13,917 bases of DNA from an uncultured Eubacteriales bacterium (GCA_900555735.1 USMI01000038.1:1-13917); one strand, 5' to 3'; shown: positions 1 through 7,121, numbered from the stretch's first letter. Notes: a model not told the origin generated them from the letters alone. Made by a program: numbers and translations.

Positions 1-1985
1 TCAGCAGCGGCGACGACACGCTGCTGGGCTATAATGCCTATGCCACGCTGAAGGAGATAACCTATCTCCACGGCACCTCCTTTGAGGCTGCCAAGCGTGA
101 GCTCGACAGCAGCGGCCTTGCCTACTCCAACGCGGTGCTGCACGGAGATGAATACTACTACGCCCTGAAGCAAATGAACAACGCGGACTGGACGCTTCTT
201 TTTCTGGTGTCGTCGGACTATGTGGCGCAGGATATCGTGCTGCTGGTGGACACCACGAACCGGATGGTCTTTTCCTTTGCCATCATTCTGGTCGTTGCCT
301 GTGTCATTGTAATCACCGTTATCCTGACGGCAAGTCAGAAGCGTAACCTTGCCATCGAGCGGAAAAATAACGACAAGCTTTCCGCCGTCAACCGCGAGCT
401 TGACCAGAAGAACACGGAGCTTTCCGCCGCGGTAAAGCTGGCGGAGTCCGCCACGCGGGAGGCCAAGGCCGCCAATAGCGCCAAGAGCGAATTCCTCACC
501 AACATGTCCCACGACATCCGCACGCCTATGAACGCCATTCTGGGCATTACCCGCCTGATGGAAAGCGAGCAGTCCATGTCGGACAAAATGCGCGATTATA
601 TCCGCAAGGCTCACGCCTCCGGCCAGCATATGCTGGCCCTCATCAACGATGTGCTGGACATGAGCAAGATCGAGGCGGGAAAGATCCGCATTGTCAGAGA
701 GCCGGTAAGCCTTGCCGAGCAGGTCGGTCAGATCGACAGCATCATCCGTCCCCGTGCGGCGGAAAAGGCGCAGAACTTCATGATCCGCACCCATGATGTG
801 GCGCACGAATTTCTCGTTGGCGACAGCATGCGTCTGGGGCAGATACTGGTCAATCTGCTGTCCAACGCGGTAAAATATACGCCCTATGGCGGCACGATCC
901 GCCTTGACATCGCCGAGCTTCCCTGCGCCATCCCCGGTCAGGCCGCCATCAGCATCGTTGTCACCGACAACGGCTGCGGCATGACACCGGAATTTCTGAC
1001 CCACATTTTCGACCCCTTCACCCGCGCGGAAAGCTCCACCACCAACAAGGTACAGGGCACCGGTCTGGGCATGGCCATCACGAAAAACATCGTTGACCTG
1101 ATGGGCGGGCAGATCACCGTGGAAAGCGAACCGAACAGGGGCAGCCGGTTCGAGGTCACCCTCTCCCTGCCCATTGACCGCAGCACCACATGCCATGTGG
1201 ACGCTTCCGGCATCCTCCTAATCACGGACGATCCCCTGCTGGCGGACAATCTGCGGGTCATGACCCGCGCGTCCGGGTCTGACGTATTCGTGTGCAGAGA
1301 TGTGCATGAGGCGGCGCAGGTACTGAAGCAGCAGAAGGCGGACGTCGTTCTGCTGTCCGGCTGCTCCGGCAGCGAAGAGCTGCCCGCTCTCGCGGATACC
1401 CTGCGGAGCGCGGCGGAACGGAAGCTTCTGATCCTCTGCACGGATCATGTGCAGGCGTCCCACGGCTTTCGGCCTGACGGCGCAGACGGCATGCTGGCAA
1501 GGCCGTTTTTCCTGTCCCAGCTGGCGGACGCCATTGACCAACTGCGCAACACCCGTGTTGCCCGCGAGAGCGGAAACGTCTCCGTCCTCAACGGCATGCG
1601 CTTCCTGTGCGCTGAGGACAACAGCCTGAACGCGGAGATTCTGACCGCGTTAATGGCGCTGTACGGCGCCGCGTGCGACATCTATCCCGACGGCGCGCAG
1701 CTGGTGGAGGCCTTCGCCAATGTCCGCAGCGGCGACTATCAGGCGATCCTGATGGACGTGCAGATGCCGGTCACGAACGGGCTGGAGGCCGCCCGTGCCA
1801 TACGGCGCGGCAATAATCCGCTGGGACGGACCATCCCCATCATCGCCATGACGGCAAACGCCTTCGTGGAGGATGTGCAGGACTGCCTTGACGCGGGCAT
1901 GAACGCTCACATTTCCAAGCCCATCGACATCAGCGCTCTGGAAACGATCCTGCTGGAGACGGTACACGCGCCGGATCAAGCATAA
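1..1985 (+). CDS. Hybrid sensor histidine kinase with C-terminal receiver domains (5' end outside the window)
   Basis: The frame is open from the left edge, so the gene starts upstream; the GTG at 135 is internal. Residues are numbered from that codon. The visible N-terminal part looks like the end of an extracytoplasmic Cache-like sensor domain. A membrane segment follows at about 44-65, then a charged coiled-coil linker. The HisKA dimerisation domain has its H-box at NMSHDIRTP, with phospho-acceptor His126. The HATPase_c domain follows: N-box near 239-247, DNGCGM G1 box at 278-283, and GTGLGM at 308-313. A first receiver-like domain (about 358-470) has Ser408 where the phosphorylated Asp should be, so it is probably not phosphorylatable. 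The C-terminal receiver (about 488-610) is intact, with an acidic pocket (AEDN), Asp541 in LMDVQMP, and the conserved Lys in SKP. It should relay phosphate His to Asp from an envelope signal. No separate response regulator is visible here. Family confidence is high; the ligand is unknown. Confidence 0.95.
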   Translation, partial: SSGDDTLLGYNAYATLKEITYLHGTSFEAAKRELDSSGLAYSNAVLHGDEYYYALKQMNNADWTLLFLVSSDYVAQDIVLLVDTTNRMVFSFAIILVVACVIVITVILTASQKRNLAIERKNNDKLSAVNRELDQKNTELSAAVKLAESATREAKAANSAKSEFLTNMSHDIRTPMNAILGITRLMESEQSMSDKMRDYIRKAHASGQHMLALINDVLDMSKIEAGKIRIVREPVSLAEQVGQIDSIIRPRAAEKAQNFMIRTHDVAHEFLVGDSMRLGQILVNLLSNAVKYTPYGGTIRLDIAELPCAIPGQAAISIVVTDNGCGMTPEFLTHIFDPFTRAESSTTNKVQGTGLGMAITKNIVDLMGGQITVESEPNRGSRFEVTLSLPIDRSTTCHVDASGILLITDDPLLADNLRVMTRASGSDVFVCRDVHEAAQVLKQQKADVVLLSGCSGSEELPALADTLRSAAERKLLILCTDHVQASHGFRPDGADGMLARPFFLSQLADAIDQLRNTRVARESGNVSVLNGMRFLCAEDNSLNAEILTALMALYGAACDIYPDGAQLVEAFANVRSGDYQAILMDVQMPVTNGLEAARAIRRGNNPLGRTIPIIAMTANAFVEDVQDCLDAGMNAHISKPIDISALETILLETVHAPDQA

Positions 1986-1989
1986 CCCC

Positions 1990-2025
1990 CTGCTCGGCAC
2001 ACAGGTGCGCCTGTGCGCCGGGCAG
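1990..2025 (+). terminator. Long GC-rich hairpin after the histidine kinase
   Basis: A near-perfect inverted repeat begins 5 bp after the kinase stop. CTGCTCGGC (1990-1998) pairs with GCCGGGCAG (2017-2025) through one G-T pair. CACAGG (2000-2005) pairs with CCTGTG (2010-2015) around a TGCG loop, leaving one A-C mismatch between the two stems. No T-tract follows, so it is not a textbook intrinsic terminator. It could be a 3' mRNA-stabilising hairpin or a terminator that needs factors. Confidence 0.55.
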
Positions 2026-2085
2026 AGTACGGCTGGGCCGCAATAATCCGCCCCGTATCGCAGACTCTGTAGCGCAGGCTCTGTC

Positions 2086-2114
2086 TTGAAAAACGAATTT
2101 CCGCGTGCTATAAT
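2086..2114 (+). promoter_or_regulatory. Sigma-A type promoter for the truncated reductase gene
   Basis: TTGAAA (2086-2091) and TATAAT (2109-2114) are separated by exactly 17 bp, a near-consensus vegetative promoter. Transcription would start near 2121, giving a leader of about 117 nt before the ATG at 2238. Confidence 0.75.
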
Positions 2115-2125
2115 ACGTTGATCTC

Positions 2126-2196
2126 CGACGGATGCCTGTCCGTCATCTGCCGCTCACGCGGCTTTTTCAAAGCGCAGCGGTTAGCATATTCTAACC
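2126..2196 (+). promoter_or_regulatory. Structured 5' leader with a terminator-like hairpin and a palindrome
   Basis: Three hairpins lie between the promoter and the ribosome binding site. The first is GACGGA/TCCGTC (about 2127-2144). The second is GCCGC-TCAC-GCGGC followed by TTTTT (2149-2167), which has the form of a small intrinsic terminator. The third is GGTTAG-CATATT-CTAACC (2179-2196), a perfect 6-bp stem that could equally be a dimeric operator. The arrangement suggests transcription attenuation or repression of the downstream gene. I do not recognise a known riboswitch class. The stems are short, so the function is inferred. Confidence 0.35.
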
Positions 2197-2237
2197 ATCG
2201 GAAACCAAAATCGTTTTTCAAAACAGGAGGCTTTCCT

Positions 2238-2396
2238 ATGAAAATTTTAGTATTCGGCGCAGGCGTGCTGGGCTGTAATCTTGCGAGAAATCTGTTCCGT
2301 GCCGGAAAGGACGACCCTTACTGCTGCGGCCACGCCGTTCGATGGCTAACCCTTCCGGTCCTTCTTCCAAATAAATGCGTTCCCAGCGCTCTATAA
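2238..2396 (+). pseudogene. Ketopantoate reductase-like (PanE/ApbA family) gene, truncated after about 25 codons
   Basis: A strong ribosome binding site (AGGAGG, 2225-2230) precedes the ATG at 2238. The first 25 residues start MKILVFGAGVLGCNLA, a Rossmann beta-alpha-beta with the GxGxxG NAD(P)H-binding motif, closely resembling ketopantoate reductase-family N-termini. Near 2307-2312 the sequence passes into the reverse complement of an IS3 transposase gene, and the frame runs only to a stop at 2394-2396 (52 residues in all). Intact family members are about 300 residues, so the product is non-functional. The rest of the gene is not found elsewhere in the window. With 25 residues, the family call is likely but not certain; other Rossmann dehydrogenases remain possible. 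Confidence 0.6.
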
Positions 2397-2523
2397 TTTT
2401 ATGGTCGTTAATTCCAAATTCCTGCATCGCTGCATAGATACTCAGATGTTCTTTTTTCATGGTTTCTACAACCATTCTCTTGAACTCCGGCGTATATCGT
2501 TTGTTTGGTACTCCTTTTGGCAT
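2308..2523 (-). pseudogene. IS3/IS150-type transposase orfA, N-terminal fragment
   Basis: The ATG at 2523 (minus strand) opens a frame starting MPKGVPNKRYTPEFK. It has the helix-turn-helix character of IS3-family OrfA proteins, and 72 residues are preserved, ending near RSSKGRP. OrfA is normally about 100 residues or more and ends in a leucine-zipper region that precedes frameshifting into orfB; that part is lost. The frame then runs antisense through the reductase fragment to a stop at 2236. A GTG at 2538 would extend the N-terminus by five residues. OrfA-type proteins bind the element ends, but this fragment is unlikely to be active. Confidence 0.8.
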
Positions 2524-2584
2524 AGCAAAACACCCCACTTGTTAGATAGTATATCATACTGTCTAACAAATGGGGTGCAGTTCA
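2308..2584 (-). mobile_element. Truncated IS3-family (IS150-group) element: left end and 5' part of orfA
   Basis: Read on the minus strand, the element starts at 2584 with TGAACTGCACCCC, resembling the terminal inverted repeat of IS150-group IS3 elements. The start of transposase orfA follows inward. An extended -10 (TGATATACT, with TATACT as the complement of 2548-2553) lies inside the end and could drive orfA. The element breaks off at about 2308-2312. The rest of orfA, all of orfB (the DDE catalytic half) and the other terminal repeat are missing, so it cannot move by itself. No target-site duplication can be assigned because only one end survives. Confidence 0.8.
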
Positions 2585-2635
2585 CTGTGGCTCGAGACGG
2601 GAATTTTGTTATAAATCGTGGAAGCAGAAAATGTT

Positions 2636-4324
2636 TCAGCCCCAGAACTGCTGGGCCAGCTCATGGGCCAGGCCCTCCACCACATCGGGCGCGTAGGGCA
2701 TAGCCAGTCCGGCGTCCGCCAGCGTCTGGGCATAGGGCTTGCTGCCGCCGGATGCGCACAGGGCGTGGTACTTGGTCCAGCCCTCCGCCGGGTCGGCGTC
2801 ATAGGCGGCCTTCAGCTGCTGGGCGCAGACGATGGCCAGCGCGTAACTGACCACATAGCGGGGGAACATATAAAGGGCCATGTTGGTGAACAGATCGCAG
2901 CCGGAGAGCACCTGCTGATGCCACAGCTCGTTGTTCTGGGCCCGGCCGAAGGACTTCTCGACCCGGTCGAACTCCGCCGCCCACTCCTCCAGCGACGCAT
3001 CCGGATGCTCATACAGCCACGTCTCGAAGGTGTGGATGGAGCAGAAGGCGCACAGCTCCTTGATGAAGTCATAGCGATGCTCCGTCAGGAACTGGGCGGC
3101 ATGGTCACCGAAAAAATCCGGCGCATAGGGCTGGCTCAGCAGCTCCATGGTCTTGGAATGGACCTCCGCCAGATCGGGGCTCAGCCCCGCATAGTCCGTT
3201 ACCGGCTGGCTGCGGATGGACAGATATCCCTGAAGCCCGTGGCCCAGCTCGTGGGTGTATACGGTGATGTCATCGGCGGTGCCGTCGCAGTTGGCAAAGA
3301 CGAAGGGCATCCGGTAGGGCGCGCCCAGCATATCGCAGAAGCCCATACCGGAAATTTTATTGGGAGAGCCTGTCACGTCCAGCAGGTCGTGACGGACCAT
3401 CTCGTCGAAAAATTCCCCGGCCTCGGGGCTGAGCGCGTGGTACATCCGGTAGGCTGCCTTGGACAGCTCCTCCGCCGCCACCGGCACGGCGTTGCCCTCC
3501 GGGAACACCAGCGCCCGGTCATAGGGTCTCAGCACATCCACACCCAGACGCCGGCGCTGCTCCTCCTGCAGCCGCAGGTACAGCGGGGTAATGTGGGTCT
3601 GCACCTGACGGCAGAACTCGTCCAGTTCCGTCCGGCCATAGCCCAGACGCTGCATGCAGAGATCGCCGTAGTCGGCAAAATTGTCAAAGCCGTTTTCACG
3701 GGCCAGCTGATTCCGGGTATGGACCAGCTCCCGCAGGAGCTTTTCCATGGTTTCGGCATTTTCCAGCACCGTCTGCTGCTGGGCATCGTAGGCGGCCCGG
3801 CGGCGTTCCCGGTCCGGGCTGGCCATGGCGGCGCGCAGCTGACCACCGCTGAGGGTCTCGCCCTGCACCGGATATCTGGTGGAAGCCGCCAGCTGCTGGT
3901 ATTGGGCGGTAAGCTGGGAGATGCGGGCCTGCTGCTCCTTTCCGCCGGTATGGAGCCGGTGATCCAGCGTCAGCAGGCGGCGCAGCTGCGGCCCGAAGGC
4001 CTCGTCCACCGCCGCGGCATAGGGGCTTTCCGCAATGGCCACAGACAGGGACTGGCTGTCCAGCGTCTCCAGCCGGGGGAGGGTCTCCTGAAGCTCCGTC
4101 TGGTAAAATTCGTCAGTCACGTCGTGGAACGCGCGTATGGTCGCGATGCTCTGCCACAGGGCCACCTCCTGCTGGAGGGCGTCCCGCTCCCGAACCACGT
4201 TCAGCAGCTCCTCCGGACAGGCGGCAGCTCTGGCCCGGCGGGTCAGCTGGTCATACCGTGCCTGAAGGGCATCCACATCCGGACTGGTATAGGGAATATC
4301 GGAAAACTTCCAATTCTCGTTCAT
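2636..4324 (-). CDS. M3-family zinc oligoendopeptidase (first copy)
   Basis: This is a predicted cytoplasmic metallopeptidase that hydrolyses short peptides (M3 family, PepF/thimet-oligopeptidase-like). I prefer the ATG at 4324 over the TTG at 4327, because GGAG sits 7 nt upstream of it. That gives 562 residues, typical of the shorter bacterial M3 proteins. No signal peptide is visible. The zinc motif HELGH is at about 358-362, with the third ligand Glu near 387 in DLAEVHSKTME, so the active site appears intact. The N-terminal two-thirds is mostly helical, as expected for the domain that restricts access to large substrates. The protein aligns by eye along its length with the second M3 gene at 9467-11182. 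Its stop lies 51 bp from the IS3 fragment end. It is probably a single-gene unit with its promoter in the hairpin-containing gap upstream. The physiological substrate is unknown. Confidence 0.93.
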   Translation of the reverse strand: MNENWKFSDIPYTSPDVDALQARYDQLTRRARAAACPEELLNVVRERDALQQEVALWQSIATIRAFHDVTDEFYQTELQETLPRLETLDSQSLSVAIAESPYAAAVDEAFGPQLRRLLTLDHRLHTGGKEQQARISQLTAQYQQLAASTRYPVQGETLSGGQLRAAMASPDRERRRAAYDAQQQTVLENAETMEKLLRELVHTRNQLARENGFDNFADYGDLCMQRLGYGRTELDEFCRQVQTHITPLYLRLQEEQRRRLGVDVLRPYDRALVFPEGNAVPVAAEELSKAAYRMYHALSPEAGEFFDEMVRHDLLDVTGSPNKISGMGFCDMLGAPYRMPFVFANCDGTADDITVYTHELGHGLQGYLSIRSQPVTDYAGLSPDLAEVHSKTMELLSQPYAPDFFGDHAAQFLTEHRYDFIKELCAFCSIHTFETWLYEHPDASLEEWAAEFDRVEKSFGRAQNNELWHQQVLSGCDLFTNMALYMFPRYVVSYALAIVCAQQLKAAYDADPAEGWTKYHALCASGGSKPYAQTLADAGLAMPYAPDVVEGLAHELAQQFWG

Positions 4325-4377
4325 CAAATTTCTCCTTCGTGTTGATGGCTTTCCTCTGTTTGCAGACGCTTATACTT

Positions 4378-4453
4378 TACCATTGATTGACAAGGGCAAA
4401 AAGCGCCGGAAAGACACGCTGTCAGGCGTGTTTTCCCTTGTTAATCAATGGTA
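4378..4453. repeat. 76-bp near-perfect inverted repeat (nested hairpin)
   Basis: TACCATTGATTGACAAGGG (4378-4396) pairs with 4435-4453, 18 of 19 as Watson-Crick pairs plus one G-T. Inside it, AAGACACGC (4411-4419) pairs with GCGTGTTTT (4426-4434) around the loop TGTCAG. The unpaired 14 nt at 4397-4410 form a one-sided bulge. A further 9-bp perfect pair, GTGTTGATG (4339-4347) with CATCAACAC (4454-4462), flanks it. The structure lies between the 3' end of the ABC operon and the 5' end of the M3 gene, both on the minus strand. It probably terminates the ABC transcript and may overlap the M3 promoter (weak -35/-10-like TTGCCC and TATAAG on the minus strand). A MITE-like origin is possible, but I see no target duplication. 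Confidence 0.7.
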
Positions 4454-4519
4454 CATCAACACACCATAAAAAGCAAGGGCTATTCTCCGGCCAGCAACTG
4501 ATGAAACGGCAGAACGCCT

Positions 4520-5260
4520 TTACTCCCAGCGGAAGAAGCGGACAGCGAGAACGGCGCAGAGAGCGGTAAGCCCCAGCATCACGCAGGTCGGCAGCCAAAC
4601 ATTTCCCGTGCTGATTCCCAGAAAGGTGTTTTTCATCATTGCGATGCCCTGTGTCAGCGGAAATACGCTGACGATCTTCCGCATTGCCGACGGCATGACC
4701 TCGATGGGCAGCGTCGTGCCGGAAAAGATCAGCATGGGGAAATAGAGGATCGACGCAATGACGCTGGCCTGCTTGGTGTCCTTCGCCACGCCGCCCACCA
4801 GCATGCCGACGGACAGGGTCGAGAGCATGGTAAGCGCCCAACTGCCGAGGAATCCCAGCAGCGAGCCGCGCAGCCGCACGCCCCACAAAAGCGACGCCGC
4901 GGACAATGTTATCAGTGACACGATACAGTAGACGATATACATGGACAGCTCGACGCCCAGAACGAATACCGGGCGGATTGGCGTCACGCGGAAGCGCTTG
5001 AGGCTCTTTAGCTCCCGCAGGCCGGATACCGCCTGCGGCAAGCCCATCAGGCCGCCGACGCAAATGGCGATCGCACAGGCCGCACCGAAGGTCCGCTCCA
5101 GAAATGTATAATCTGCGCCGTCATAGGCAGGCTTTGTGCCGTAGATGATGCCGAGGATAAGGAAGATCACCAGCGGCATGATGACGGCGAAGATGGGCAT
5201 GTTCATGTCCCGCAGGCTCAGCTTCAGCTCCGTTTTCAGGAAAGTAAAAAAGCGTTTCAT
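4520..5260 (-). CDS. ABC-2 type transporter permease
   Basis: This 246-residue integral membrane protein has about six predicted spans (roughly 21-39, 58-76, 99-122, 132-156, 166-183 and 222-241). The layout is that of ABC-2 export permeases. The loop SLKRFRVTPIRP (86-97) and the segment VFPLTQG (199-205) are recognisable family signatures. The start codon overlaps the ATPase stop as ATGA, with a GAGGAGG ribosome binding site 7 nt upstream, so the two are translationally coupled. One permease of this size would act as a homodimer with two ATPase subunits. The pairing with an AraC regulator carrying an effector-binding domain suggests export of a drug, peptide or other amphipathic compound. 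The substrate cannot be read from the sequence. Confidence 0.9.
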   Translation of the reverse strand: MKRFFTFLKTELKLSLRDMNMPIFAVIMPLVIFLILGIIYGTKPAYDGADYTFLERTFGAACAIAICVGGLMGLPQAVSGLRELKSLKRFRVTPIRPVFVLGVELSMYIVYCIVSLITLSAASLLWGVRLRGSLLGFLGSWALTMLSTLSVGMLVGGVAKDTKQASVIASILYFPMLIFSGTTLPIEVMPSAMRKIVSVFPLTQGIAMMKNTFLGISTGNVWLPTCVMLGLTALCAVLAVRFFRWE

Positions 5261-5979
5261 GCATCCACCTCCTCATCCGCCAGCTGCAAATAGGCGTCCT
5301 CGAAGCGTTCGCAGCCGCATTGGGCCTTTGCCTGCGCCACAGTGCCGCGGAAAACGGAAATGCCCCTTTTCAGAATGCATATCTCGTCGCACAGTGTCTC
5401 CACTTCATCCATAAAGTGAGAAGTCAGGAAGATCGTAAGGCCCTGTTCTTTCAAGCCCTCCAGCGTTTTCCACACGCTGCGTCGGGCTTTGGCGTCAAGG
5501 CCGGTGGTCAGCTCGTCAAGGAACACCAGCTCCGGCTGAGGGATCAGCGCCAGCACGATAAAAAGCCGCTGGCGTTCGCCGCCGGAAAGGCTCTTGACTG
5601 CTGTATTCTCCTTATCACCGATACCGAACTGCCTGCACAACTCCCGCCAGTCAGCCGGATTTTGGTACAAACTCGCGGTTTCCTCGCAAAGCTCGGAAAC
5701 CTTGATCTCTCTATGGTAGTCGCCCTCCTGAAACTGCACGCCGATACGCTGAAAAAGTGTGCGGCGGTGCTTTCTCGGGTCTTGGCCCAGCAGGCGGATC
5801 GCTCCGCTGTCGGCCTGTTTTGTGCCCAGCATCCATTCGATGGTGGTGCTTTTTCCCGCGCCGTTGGCGCCCAGCAATCCGAACACCGTACCGCTTGGCA
5901 CCGAGAGGTCCAGATGATCCACCACGGTTTTGCCGTGATAGGCTTTGGTCAGCCCTTCGACAAAAATGGCCTCACTCAT
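5257..5979 (-). CDS. ABC transporter ATP-binding protein
   Basis: This 240-residue nucleotide-binding subunit has all catalytic motifs: Walker A GANGAGKST (37-45), Q-loop in VQFQEG (81-86), signature LSGGERQ (131-137), Walker B LVFLDE (151-156) with catalytic Glu156, D-loop (TGLDA) and switch His188. It hydrolyses ATP to drive the permease encoded immediately downstream. The length is slightly short for the DrrA/CcmA-like export ATPases and there is no long C-terminal extension. Its ATG at 5979 overlaps the stop of the AraC-type gene as ATGA, and AGGAGG is 8 nt upstream (inside the regulator gene), so the three genes form one tightly coupled operon. Confidence 0.95.
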   Translation of the reverse strand: MSEAIFVEGLTKAYHGKTVVDHLDLSVPSGTVFGLLGANGAGKSTTIEWMLGTKQADSGAIRLLGQDPRKHRRTLFQRIGVQFQEGDYHREIKVSELCEETASLYQNPADWRELCRQFGIGDKENTAVKSLSGGERQRLFIVLALIPQPELVFLDELTTGLDAKARRSVWKTLEGLKEQGLTIFLTSHFMDEVETLCDEICILKRGISVFRGTVAQAKAQCGCERFEDAYLQLADEEVDA

Positions 5980-6866
5980 TTCTTGATCCTCCTGACGGCC
6001 CGCAGCTCAATATACCCGCGCTGACCGCGGGGCTCCAGCTGGATGCGGGGATTCCCGTCGTCCCAGCGGTAGCCGATGACGGACGGGTCATAGCCGTTCA
6101 TGGCCGTCTGCGCGGTGCGGATGGCTTCGCAGTAATCCTCCTCCCGGAAGGGCTGGCCCTGAAACATCAGGTATTCGGCTTCGGGCAGGCGGATGGTATC
6201 AAAGCTCTCGGGAATGATGCCCATGTAGTCGGTCTCCACCTCCACGCCCTGTACATAGGTGGAGGTATCGGGCTTCCTGTACGCAGGCGGCAGCCACATG
6301 GCGACCGGCTCTCCGCAGAGGGACCTCATGCTCATGAGGATGCCCCATACATCGCAGCTTACCTCCTCGCAGTAGGGAAAATAGTCCTCCGCCCGCCGGC
6401 CACGCTTGATGATACACAGGCGTTCCGGCTTGCGGACGACCTGAATAAAAATCGGTTGAATGTTGGACACGTCGATGTTCTCCTTTCTCAGTTCACGGTA
6501 TTTCGCGCCGTAAGGAATGAAAAACGCGACCGGCACCGGATGCTTCATATAGTCGCTGGGATTCAGCCCGAACTCCCGGTAGAAAGCCCGCGTGAAGGTA
6601 TCCGCATTGGTAAAGCCCGCATCGTAGGCCGCGTCAATGACCTTGACATTCCCCGCTTGCAGCTGTCTGGCCGCTTGCGTGAGCCGGTATTTCCGGATGT
6701 ACTCCGTGGGCGTCAGCCCCAGACAGTCCCGGAACAGCCGGTAGGCATACCACGGAGAAAACAGCGATGCACGGGCCAGATCGGACAGGCTGATCTCTCC
6801 CGTCCGGTTCTTTTCAATGTAGTCCTGCATCCGCTGGACGGCCAATATCTGTTCTTTCATGCGCAT
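5976..6866 (-). CDS. AraC-family regulator with C-terminal GyrI-like effector-binding domain
   Basis: This 296-residue regulator starts at the ATG at 6866, with AAGGAG 5 nt upstream. Residues about 8-108 form the double helix-turn-helix of the AraC/XylS family, with the recognisable segments SLSDLARASLFSPWYAYRLF and DAAYDAGFTNADTFTRAF. Residues about 125-290 resemble the AraC E-binding/GyrI-like domain that binds bulky, often cationic or hydrophobic ligands in Rob- and BmrR-type regulators. This order, DNA-binding domain first and effector domain last, is the Rob-like one. It is the first gene of the operon with the ABC ATPase and permease, so it most likely activates that exporter on ligand binding and regulates itself. 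The ligand is unknown. Confidence 0.92.
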   Translation of the reverse strand: MRMKEQILAVQRMQDYIEKNRTGEISLSDLARASLFSPWYAYRLFRDCLGLTPTEYIRKYRLTQAARQLQAGNVKVIDAAYDAGFTNADTFTRAFYREFGLNPSDYMKHPVPVAFFIPYGAKYRELRKENIDVSNIQPIFIQVVRKPERLCIIKRGRRAEDYFPYCEEVSCDVWGILMSMRSLCGEPVAMWLPPAYRKPDTSTYVQGVEVETDYMGIIPESFDTIRLPEAEYLMFQGQPFREEDYCEAIRTAQTAMNGYDPSVIGYRWDDGNPRIQLEPRGQRGYIELRAVRRIKK

Positions 6867-6961
6867 TTCAACTCCTTACGGGAACATTCTACCGTATCGG
6901 GCGGTATTTCTCTCGACATTCCTTGCTATTTTATCACAGTATGCCGTCGGCTTCTTGATCC

Positions 6962-6998
6962 AGTATATCATACTGTCCGGCAAATCGCGCGAATTTCA
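6962..6998 (-). repeat. Relic resembling the IS3/IS150 end, carrying a likely araC promoter element
   Basis: The 16-mer AGTATATCATACTGTC at 6962-6977 is identical to 2548-2563 inside the IS3 end. The similarity continues outward (6978-6998 against 2564-2584) with a CAAAT core and the same ATTTCA/GTTCA-like terminus, giving about 29 of 37 matches without gaps. It has the same orientation as the IS fragment, with orfA direction on the minus strand, but no transposase follows. On the minus strand it carries an extended -10, TGATATACT, about 100 bp upstream of the araC-type start codon. It may therefore serve as that operon's promoter. An alternative -10, TAAAAT, also lies in the gap. Confidence 0.55.
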
Positions 6999-7006
6999 TC
7001 AGGGCT

Positions 7007-7036
7007 TTGCCTTTTCCCTGCCGGTTCTGATAAAAT
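7007..7036 (+). promoter_or_regulatory. Possible promoter for the sigma-factor operon
   Basis: TTGCCT (7007-7012) and TAAAAT (7031-7036) are 18 bp apart, about 85 bp upstream of the chosen start. The -35 is weak. The following stretch, with ACAC-TCCG-GTGT and GTTGATGTAT, could instead hold an autoregulated ECF promoter, but I cannot define one with confidence. Confidence 0.3.
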
Positions 7037-7121
7037 AATGGAAAAATTTACACTCCGGTGTGATATCTCCCGCGAAAAGGGTAGTTGATGTATATAGGCG
7101 GAAAGGAGGATGCACAGCCCG

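Noticed and set aside
2086..2237. Known riboswitch upstream of the reductase-like gene
   Set aside because: I could not match the short stems to any known aptamer core; only a generic attenuator or operator can be suggested.
2618..4345. 575-codon open frame on the plus strand opposite the first M3 gene
   Set aside because: It is the mirror of a GC-rich coding strand, has no ribosome binding site or recognisable domain, and the opposite strand encodes an intact M3 peptidase.
4387..4569. 60-codon plus-strand frame inside the hairpin region
   Set aside because: It reads through the inverted repeat and the 3' end of the permease gene, with no ribosome binding site.
5757..7088. 443-codon plus-strand frame across the ABC ATPase and araC genes
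   Set aside because: It spans two overlapping minus-strand genes with all their motifs and has no start signal.
7110..7121. ATG at 7110 as the sigma-factor start
   Set aside because: It directly abuts the AGGAGG with no spacer. The ATG at 7122 begins the conserved MDDRQ-type N-terminus.
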